Shown in pieces: positions 59,291-64,000 of a stretch of DNA of 64,000 nucleotides. The stretch's first letter is position 1, and each line of letters begins with the position of its first letter. Origin of the DNA: Aequorivita aquimaris (GTDB lineage Bacteria; Bacteroidota; Bacteroidia; Flavobacteriales; Flavobacteriaceae); assembly GCF_001573155.1 (NCBI RefSeq), contig NZ_JRWG01000001.1, positions 544,952-608,951 of the forward strand, written 5' to 3'. The notes under the pieces are model-generated. The model saw only the letters and a program-made list of their open reading frames with translations, had not been told where the DNA came from and made no database searches. Made by a program: the position numbers and the translations under genes.

Positions 59291-59310
59291 ACGCCCGCTG
59301 GGGCGGGCGT
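59291..59310. terminator. GC-rich hairpin terminator
   Basis: ACGCCCGC, loop TGGG, GCGGGCGT, a perfect 8-bp stem five bases after the stop codon of the next minus-strand gene. The T run is better on the plus-strand side (CTTTTTATATTTT). Confidence 0.8.
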
Positions 59311-59314
59311 CTTT

Positions 59315-60019
59315 TTATATTTTATATCCTTTTATGAGTTTGTATTCTGATGATTGGATACCATATTGTGATTTTACTGCGTCCTTTATGGTTTGGGAGC
59401 GGCTTGAAAGGGTACTGTACTCATTGAGGCGCATGTCCTGAAGGGGTTTTAATGTGCTGTATGCCGTTGTTACTTGCGTGTTTGCGGCTGTTAGGGCTTC
59501 TAACTGCAGGGTTAGATTTTCTGTGGTGATGCTTGTGTTTGTGGGGGCGTATGCTGCGCCATAACTGTTAAGAATTGTAATAATATCTGCAAAATACTGG
59601 GTCTGGCTACCGTAGGAACGGTGTGATTGAGATACAAATTCGCCTTCTTCGTCTCTTTTTAATTTGGCGGTTTTTTCTCCTCTTATATTGTTTACAAGGG
59701 TGGTTATTTCTGCAGCCTGTTCAGACTTTTTGCCAAACTTTGCCTTAACGTAAGAGAGGATGGGTGACATTGTTTTGAACAATGATGTTTCGCTTTTCAT
59801 AAATAGGTACTGACGGTTATCTACCGCGAGGGAGAACTGAGAGTGTGCGGCGGCAACTTGTGCGTTGACGTCTTCTATAGCCGTAATTAAGGTATTGTAT
59901 GCTGCCACTGAAGTTTCTGGGGTTAGTGGTACATACCCTGCAAAGGTTGCAAGGTTTGTGGAGAGTTGTTCTGCGTTATAAAGACGCGCTCCGAAGGTGT
60001 TTTCTGTGCGGGATGCCAT
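59315..60019 (-). CDS. Conserved-looking helical protein of unknown function
   Basis: 234 residues, no signal peptide or membrane segment. Predicted mainly helical with Ala/Thr/Ser-rich helices (VAAYNTLITAIEDVNAQVAA, LQLEALTAANTQVTTAYSTL) and a charged middle (RGEKTAKLKRDEEGEF) that reads SQSHRSYGSQTQYFADII afterwards. The two helical halves look alike in spacing, suggesting a bundle. Codon use resembles the housekeeping genes rather than the AT-rich genes to its right. I do not recognise the family. It has its own hairpin terminator. Confidence 0.75.
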   Translation of the reverse strand: MASRTENTFGARLYNAEQLSTNLATFAGYVPLTPETSVAAYNTLITAIEDVNAQVAAAHSQFSLAVDNRQYLFMKSETSLFKTMSPILSYVKAKFGKKSEQAAEITTLVNNIRGEKTAKLKRDEEGEFVSQSHRSYGSQTQYFADIITILNSYGAAYAPTNTSITTENLTLQLEALTAANTQVTTAYSTLKPLQDMRLNEYSTLSSRSQTIKDAVKSQYGIQSSEYKLIKGYKI

Positions 60020-60161
60020 AGGTTTTGGATTTTAGATTTAAGACAATTAAATATCAAAATAAATTTAAAATGCTTTCGTGAAATTTCAAAATTAATTTGA
60101 GTTAAATTTTTAAGGATTTGTGCTTTATGATACTGGTGCTGAGGGATTAGCGATGAGGAAT

Positions 60162-60371
60162 GAGGGAAATGATATTGGCTTTGAGGGAAGAAATATTGGC
60201 TTTGAGGGAAATGATATTGGCTTTGAAGGAAGAAATATTGGCTTTGAGGGAAATGATATTGGCTTTGAGGGAAAAAATATTGGCTATGAGGGAAATGATA
60301 TTGGCTGTGAGGGAAAATATTTTGGCTGTGAGGGAAATGATTTTGGCTATGAGGGAAATGATATTGGCTTT
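60162..60371. repeat. Ten-copy 21-bp tandem repeat
   Basis: Unit GAGGGAAATGATATTGGCTTT, copies at 60162, 60183, 60204 and every 21 bases to 60351. The first six copies alternate between AAATGATATT and AAGAAATATT (or AAAAAATATT) forms, so there is also a 42-bp period. In frame it would encode GNDIGFE heptads, and one base over REMILAL heptads. Confidence 0.95.
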
Positions 60372-60495
60372 GAGGAATTTGTTATGTTTCTTGTTTCTTG
60401 TTTCTTGTTTAATTGGGGGATTGGTTCATTGGGTTTTTACCACAAAGGGCACTATGAAAGGGGGTGTGATGATTGGATGGTGTATGGAAAATATA

Positions 60496-60560
60496 AAGAA
60501 CCCAACTTATGTGGCCCCTTCTTGGCTGTTTAGGCCCCTGCCGGTGTCTGTTGGGTTCTT
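60496..60560. terminator. 11-bp inverted repeat with 43-base loop and T-rich tail
   Basis: AAGAACCCAAC (60496-60506) pairs perfectly with GTTGGGTTCTT (60550-60560), followed by CTTTATTGTTTT. It could be a terminator or the remnant end of an element. No gene ends at it. Confidence 0.4.
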
Positions 60561-60663
60561 CTTTATTGTTTTGTGCTTTGACTGTACCTTTAAGCTCGAG
60601 GTGAGGCTTTGACCCTTTGGCAGGCTGAGGACTGCACGTTACACAGGTGCGATAGCGGGGGGG

Positions 60664-60738
60664 GCTTAAAACGGCTTATATTGGTTCGGACTTAAAAAAT
60701 TAAGGGGTTGTGCAACGGTTACCGCTGTTGTGTGTAGC
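60664..60738. repeat. 75-bp direct repeat, copy 1 (also at 62514-62588)
   Basis: About 67 of 75 bases match the other copy and all differences are transitions. It contains TTAAGGGGTTGTGCAACGG and the mini-site GCAACGGTTACCGCTGTTGTG, whose two halves match the outer ends of the attC-like palindromes. It lies just beyond the 3' end of a minus-strand cassette-like gene. Confidence 0.85.
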
Positions 60739-60760
60739 TATTTTTTTCGGCTTATTGATT

Positions 60761-61297
60761 TTATCTTTTAATTTTCATCCAAGTATTGTTAGAAGTTATA
60801 ACTTCGAGTATTTCTGTCGATAATTGATTTAACGGTACTTGCTCTACATTGTATATCTTTTTACTATTTTGCCATTCAAACCCTACTTTGATGAAGTAGG
60901 GTTTGCTTGAATTTGTGAAGAAAATTTCTTTACCAATATCTTCTAGATATGTTTCTGTCTCGCTTATAAGGTAAAACATTCTGTAGGTTTCAATTTTTTC
61001 GTTTGAACCATTTAAAATTTTGTCTTCTTTTAATGAAAATATTATAGTTGGAAAATATGTTCCCGCACCTGCAATAGAGTAATTTATTCCGTTAAAAATT
61101 ATTTCATTTTCTTCATTTGTTTCGTATTTAATTGAAGTAATTCTATTAGCATTGTATTCTATATAAAAAATTTGAAGGTTTTCAACAGGAATGCTTTTAT
61201 CAAATTTGACTTTAAAATTAAAATTATGACTATCTCCACGTTGCCCGTAAGCAAAATTTGTAATAAGTATCGAAATTAAAATTATCAATTTTTTCAT
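60761..61297 (-). CDS. Exported protein of unknown function (cassette-like gene 1)
   Basis: 178 residues from ATG 61297, with signal peptide MKKLIILISILITNFAYGQ. The mature part is beta-rich with many Ile, Asn, Glu and Lys residues (NFNFKVKFDKSIPVENLQIFY, PYFIKVGFEWQNSKK). No known domain is recognised. An upstream extension to 61414 is open but overlaps the attC-like palindrome and is not protein-like. It is AT-rich compared with genes left of 59 kb, and is flanked by the attC-like site A at its 5' side and a mini-site at its 3' side. Confidence 0.7.
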   Translation of the reverse strand: MKKLIILISILITNFAYGQRGDSHNFNFKVKFDKSIPVENLQIFYIEYNANRITSIKYETNEENEIIFNGINYSIAGAGTYFPTIIFSLKEDKILNGSNEKIETYRMFYLISETETYLEDIGKEIFFTNSSKPYFIKVGFEWQNSKKIYNVEQVPLNQLSTEILEVITSNNTWMKIKR

Positions 61298-61323
61298 TTT
61301 AGCACGGGTTTCTTCATAGTTAC

Positions 61324-61454
61324 ACACAACGGTTAGTGTATGAGCAGTGGCGTGGTTCGTGACGGACAATGGCAAACAGGTACTTGCCATTGGAAATTCC
61401 GCAGGAATTTCCAAGTAGGCGAGGACAAGCCATTGCTTATACGCATTGTTAGCA
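61324..61454 (-). other. attC-like site A
   Basis: 131-bp imperfect palindrome between two minus-strand genes. Read on the minus strand it starts GCTAACAATGCGTATAAGC and ends GAGCATACACTAACCGTTGTG-like (plus-strand left end CACAACGGTTAGTGTATGAG). The arms pair over about 22 positions with a few mismatches and two extra bases on one side. The centre holds two more hairpins: CAATGGCAA/TTGCCATTG (61367-61375, 61384-61392) and GGAAATTCC/GGAATTTCC (61392-61400, 61404-61412). The outer halves resemble the integron attC pattern (CTAACAAT-CGT-AAGC in the aadA site). Confidence 0.6.
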
Positions 61455-61465
61455 ACTGCCTTTTT

Positions 61466-61963
61466 TTAATTTAGGATTTTCTTAATTTTGCTAATCCAAT
61501 TGTTTTTAACTTGTTCAGTTTTCATTCTCACTTTCTTTACAGGATTAAAATCAACTTCGTACGCAGTTTCAATTATTCTTTTTTTAGGCTTATAAATCTT
61601 CCCTGTTTCGTCCTCAATAAATGGATAGCAATAAATCGTATTTTTAAATCTCGGATTATCAATTGGTATTTCAAATTTCATAATCGCTTTTTTTATAAAA
61701 TCCGTTTCAAATCCGTGAATTGTTAATTCTTTATTTAGAATTTCTCTTAATTTATTCAAGTCCGCTTTTAATGGTTTTATATCCGTTTCAATCGGTTCAA
61801 TTTTGCTGTTAAGAATGTCAATCTCAATTTCTTTTATATTTTTTTCACGAGCAATGTAGTTCAACCAATCAGCCATATATCCGCCATCATAATATCCAAG
61901 TGTACTTAAATAACTCAAGGCAAGATTTCCTGGTATTCCATTTAAGTTTCTTGTTTTTCCCAT
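61466..61963 (-). CDS. Protein of unknown function (cassette-like gene 2)
   Basis: 165 residues from ATG 61963 (MGKTRNLNGIPGNLALSYLS). No signal peptide. The first part, LGYYDGGYMADWLNYIAREKN, is followed by a long charged helix (IEIDILNSKIEPIETDIKPL, then DLNKLREILNKEL) and a C-terminal beta-containing, basic end. No family recognised. The stop is 11 bases from site A. An upstream extension to 62035 overlaps a partial attC-like end. AT-rich like its neighbours. Confidence 0.68.
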   Translation of the reverse strand: MGKTRNLNGIPGNLALSYLSTLGYYDGGYMADWLNYIAREKNIKEIEIDILNSKIEPIETDIKPLKADLNKLREILNKELTIHGFETDFIKKAIMKFEIPIDNPRFKNTIYCYPFIEDETGKIYKPKKRIIETAYEVDFNPVKKVRMKTEQVKNNWISKIKKILN

Positions 61964-61979
61964 AGTTGTTTTTAGGTTG

Positions 61980-62060
61980 TTGCTAACATGTTTATATACG
62001 CATGTTTTTAAAATCTTATTGCTGCTATCCCGCACATGTACGCAACAGCATGCCTCCCCA
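61980..62060 (-). other. Partial attC-like end C, interrupted
   Basis: TTGCTAACATGTTTATATACGC (first 20 bases shown in two parts: TTGCTAACATG, TTTATATACGC) lines up with the left ends of sites A and B (CAACGNTTAGTNTA...GC). The matching right half is missing; the transposase remnant begins soon after, so the site seems to have been disrupted. Confidence 0.35.
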
Positions 62061-62070
62061 AATATAAAGT

Positions 62071-62175
62071 TTATTTCCCAATCACCTGCATCAAGGTTTC
62101 TACCTTAGTTTTCAACACCTTCTTCTCCTCTACCGCAATACGTTGATGCAAAGGCAGCGTGGGGTATCTGCGGTA
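62071..62175 (-). pseudogene. 3' fragment of an unidentified gene
   Basis: Minus-strand reading YRRYPTLPLHQRIAVEEK then KVLKTKVETLMQVIGK and a stop looks protein-like, but beyond 62175 the frame becomes the antisense of the transposase fragment. It is probably the severed end of another gene joined to the IS remnant. Family not recognised. Confidence 0.35.
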
Positions 62176-62179
62176 AAGT

Positions 62180-62497
62180 GTGGCGGCAGCGGGAATAAAA
62201 AGCCCCACTGGTCGGTATCTAAAAAGCAAACGGCAAAGCACCGTGGAGCCTGTCTTTGGAACCCTCAAGGAGTTTATGGGGCTTCGCAAGGTCAATACCA
62301 TTGGCATTAAACAGGCCAACAAATGCATGCACCTCTCGGCAATGGCCTACAACCTCAAGAAATACCTCAAGTTCGTCCAAAAACGCGCAAAGAGCGGGGC
62401 GGAAAGCCTGGTTTTGTATTTTTTACCAAAAATAGTGCTTCAGAATGTAGCATGGCTTTTTTTAAAAGCACCAAATCTGGTTCCTACTCAAGCCTGA
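62180..62497 (+). pseudogene. IS1182-like transposase, C-terminal fragment
   Basis: About 65 residues are transposase-like: STVEPVFGTLKEFMGLRKVN then IGIKQANKCMHLSAMAYNLKK, the end of a DDE transposase with the last acidic residue in TVEPVFG. The N-terminal four fifths are absent and no start belongs to it. The tail after 62400 is divergent. A dead IS remnant of 62.07-62.59 kb. Confidence 0.75.
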
Positions 62498-62513
62498 CCA
62501 AAAAAACAAAGCC

Positions 62514-62588
62514 GCTTAAAACGGCTTATATTGGTTCAGGTTTAAAAAATTAAGGGGTTGTGCAACGGTTACTATTGTTGTGCATAGT
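62514..62588. repeat. 75-bp direct repeat, copy 2, with terminator hairpin
   Basis: Second copy of the 60664-60738 segment. Just left of it AAGCCG/CGGCTT form a hairpin (62509-62527) with a run of T on the minus strand (GGCTTTGTTTTTTT), suited to end the minus-strand gene at 62593. It contains the mini-site GCAACGGTTACTATTGTTGTG. Confidence 0.8.
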
Positions 62589-62592
62589 TTTT

Positions 62593-63075
62593 TCATATTA
62601 TCTGAAGTATAAAAATTAGAGCAATAGCTGGTATAAATAACAGATAATCCCAAAATTTAAATTCTCGATCATCGTGTAAATCCTTTAGCGATCTTGAGAG
62701 AGTTACAAATTCTCTTTTTTGCAATTTCAAACTTAACCATCGTAAAATTTGAAATAATATTAAATACAACCAAAAGTTTCTTAATCCCCGTATAGCAGGC
62801 CAATCAGTATTATCAAGTCCGTGTTTGTAATATATTATAATTTGAATTATTGATAATCCAAACCAAATTATCCAAAGGTTAATATTTCTCAAATGACCGT
62901 AATTGAAAAACAGAGTGAAAAAGTAAAGTCCGAAAGAATAAAATACGATTGGTTTTCGTGTTTCAAATTCAACTTGATGCGTTGTCAGAAAGTATATTGA
63001 AAAGCAAATACAGATTCCAACAGATATATAATCCCAAGTTCTTATTTTATTCCGTTTTATCAGTCTATCGGTCAT
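62593..63075 (-). CDS. Membrane protein of unknown function (cassette-like gene 3)
   Basis: 160 residues from ATG 63075 (MTDRLIKRNKIRTWDY); an in-frame ATG at 63093 would reach into site B. Four hydrophobic segments: YISVGICICFSIYFLT, PIVFYSFGLYFFTLFF, LWIIWFGLSIIQIIIYY, and a C-terminal YLLFIPAIALIFILQII, with LRNFWLYLILFQILRWLSL between. No family recognised. AT-rich, flanked by attC-like site B upstream and the mini-site 7 bases downstream. Confidence 0.7.
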   Translation of the reverse strand: MTDRLIKRNKIRTWDYISVGICICFSIYFLTTHQVEFETRKPIVFYSFGLYFFTLFFNYGHLRNINLWIIWFGLSIIQIIIYYKHGLDNTDWPAIRGLRNFWLYLILFQILRWLSLKLQKREFVTLSRSLKDLHDDREFKFWDYLLFIPAIALIFILQII

Positions 63076-63087
63076 TTTTGAAATTAT

Positions 63088-63217
63088 GCACAACGTTTAG
63101 TATAACCGCAGTTACGGATTAAATTTAATGTTTTTCGAATAAGCACCGACGGTAGCAATTACGCGTGGATTCGAACGCAGTCGATTCCGCCGTAATTGCG
63201 GTTATGAATTGTTGTAA
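63088..63217 (-). other. attC-like site B
   Basis: 130-bp imperfect palindrome. Plus-strand left end GCACAACGTTTAGTATAACC, right end GGTTATGAATTGTTGTAA. TATAACCGCAGTTACGG (63101-63117) pairs with CCGTAATTGCGGTTATG (63190-63206) at 15 of 17 positions. The centre has a TTCGAAT/ATTCGAA hairpin. It shares CACAACGNTTAGTRTA and ATTGTT ends with site A but differs in the middle, as attC sites do. It is 6 bases from the next gene's stop and 12 from the next gene's start. Confidence 0.6.
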
Positions 63218-63223
63218 AACGTT

Positions 63224-63691
63224 TTATATTAATATTTTCATTTGATTATTAAATATTTCAAAAAATCTTAATATCAGTTTATCATCCTTAACCATATCTC
63301 CATAGCACCATATCAAAACTTTTACGTTTTTCTCATTTATCATTTCTGAGGATATTGGATTACATCCGTGAGACATATAACCTTTTAAAAGAAATGTTTT
63401 TCCCTCCTTATATAGTTCAATTGCCAAATCTTGTAGATGTTTTTCAAAAATTAAAATATCCTTTTCCGTAAGTTTTAGTTCTTTTTCAGAAAGCGCAACA
63501 GTAAATAAAACATTTACATAATTAAATTTCGTTTTATATCTTTTTTCTAAATCAGACACAAAATCATCGTTGTTAAGTGCTGAAGGAATATAGTTTATTA
63601 AACTATTAAATATTTCAGATTGACTTTCAGTCTGTTGAGAATAAATATTCTCACAGAATAGTAGCAATAATATTATGGCAAGTGTTTTTTT
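63224..63691 (-). CDS. Exported protein of unknown function (cassette-like gene 4)
   Basis: 155 residues if started at TTG 63691, which gives a good signal peptide (KKTLAIILLLLFCENIYSQQ); there is no ATG nearby, and a TTG at 63721 is the other option. The mature part is helical and charged (FVSDLEKRYKTKFNYVNVLF, EKDILIFEKHLQDLAIELYK) with cysteines in SHGCNPISSE and LIWCYGDM. No family recognised. Its 5' side runs into a TTACAACGGCAG sequence and then a second IS, so the start region may have been altered by that insertion. Confidence 0.65.
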   Translation of the reverse strand, partial: KKTLAIILLLLFCENIYSQQTESQSEIFNSLINYIPSALNNDDFVSDLEKRYKTKFNYVNVLFTVALSEKELKLTEKDILIFEKHLQDLAIELYKEGKTFLLKGYMSHGCNPISSEMINEKNVKVLIWCYGDMVKDDKLILRFFEIFNNQMKILI

Positions 63692-63730
63692 CAAATGTTT
63701 TACAACGGCAGTCTGTCTCAAAACCGCCCT

Positions 63731-64000
63731 TCAATTGTTGAAAATAGTTTTTAATTCCATTTTCGGCAAGTAAATGGAGTAAAAGTTGAAAGATCGGCCT
63801 TTGTCCCCAGAAACCGTTTTCAGGGCATGTTTGTGAAGGGAAAGCGCCCCTTGAAGCCATAAAAGCAGCAAAACAGGCCACCCTGCAAGCGTTATCCCCA
63901 GCTTTAGCATTCGTTTGAGGTTGTATGCCAGCGCAATCAGGCCAAAATCCGCCGAGGCACTCTCAAGGCCCCTCTTGGTCATGATATGGTCGAACCCCCA
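63731..64000 (-). pseudogene. IS1182-like transposase C-terminus, continuing past the window
   Basis: Minus-strand frame open to the window edge: WGFDHIMTKRGLESASADFG then LIALAYNLKRMLKLGI, the characteristic end of IS1182-type DDE transposases. It differs from the remnant at 62.2 kb, so it is a separate element. The 5' part is outside the window, so whether it is intact cannot be judged. Confidence 0.7.

Larger units (their letters stand above)
60020..60760. other. Gene-poor region with tandem repeat, long hairpin and IS-end-like segment
   Basis: No gene is supported in these 741 bases. It contains the 21-bp repeat (60162-60371), the 11-bp inverted repeat (60496-60560), and a 75-bp segment (60664-60738) shared with 62514-62588. 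Two long frames cross the repeat but owe their openness to its 21-bp period. Confidence 0.7.

Noticed and set aside
60162..60371. CRISPR array
   Set aside because: The 21-bp units are directly contiguous with no unique spacers, and no cas genes are present.
60120..60612. Two overlapping frames across the 21-bp repeat as real genes
   Set aside because: Openness follows from the 21-bp period; there is no promoter, no family and an incoherent sequence after the repeat, so no CDS was called.
63130..63180. tRNA-like TTCGAAT/ATTCGAA sequence
   Set aside because: No acceptor or anticodon stem can be drawn; the motif is the inner hairpin of the attC-like site B.

Overview
The window looks like the chromosome of a flavobacterium (Bacteroidota, Flavobacteriaceae; perhaps near Aequorivita, but the species cannot be fixed from this sequence alone). 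Three things support this. Secreted proteins end in type IX secretion sorting domains. Many genes are preceded by the Bacteroidota -7 box TAnnTTTG rather than a sigma70 -10 and Shine-Dalgarno pair. The gene content is typical of the group: OstA-like protein, BshC, DUF5606, DUF349, GH3, LysM/periplasmic-binding fusion, DUF922.

From 1 to about 60 kb the window is ordinary, dense, mostly vertically inherited chromosome. Genome maintenance and stringent response: recG (5' truncated by the window), Rel (p)ppGpp enzyme, ruvX, alkB-like, uvrB. Nucleotides: purA behind a Fur-family regulator, guaA, pyrG, mazG. Amino acids: aroE, dapD, lysA, a class III aminotransferase. Envelope: OstA-like, two tandem DUF368 polyprenyl-phosphate transporter homologues, yidC, LemA plus DUF2207, lipoproteins, a LysM protein. 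Translation and RNA: def, mnmA, rluF, a cold-shock protein. Central metabolism: sucC. Redox: bshC and OsmC. Secreted hydrolases: an M14 carboxypeptidase-like protein, an S8 subtilase, and a 1940-residue M36 metallopeptidase with an 80-residue repeat lattice and an interrupted HYR domain. One carotenoid/retinol-saturase-like gene (46482-48175) is broken at two places.

From about 58.8 kb rightwards the character changes. The 5' end and promoter of uvrB are duplicated around a tiny membrane-protein gene. Next come a gene of unknown function, ten copies of a 21-bp tandem repeat, and AT-rich single-gene units all on the minus strand. These units are separated by about 130-bp imperfect palindromes whose ends resemble integron attC sites. 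Two degraded transposase fragments of IS1182-like type interrupt and flank this array. I read 60.7-63.7 kb as an integron-like cassette array without a visible integrase. It is the most interesting part of the window.

Intergenic spaces carry short-word tandem tracts (GTTTCAG, GGGATTT, GTTATTT, TTTGGAATTTGG and others) and several long perfect hairpins used as terminators. No rRNA, tRNA or CRISPR array was recognised.
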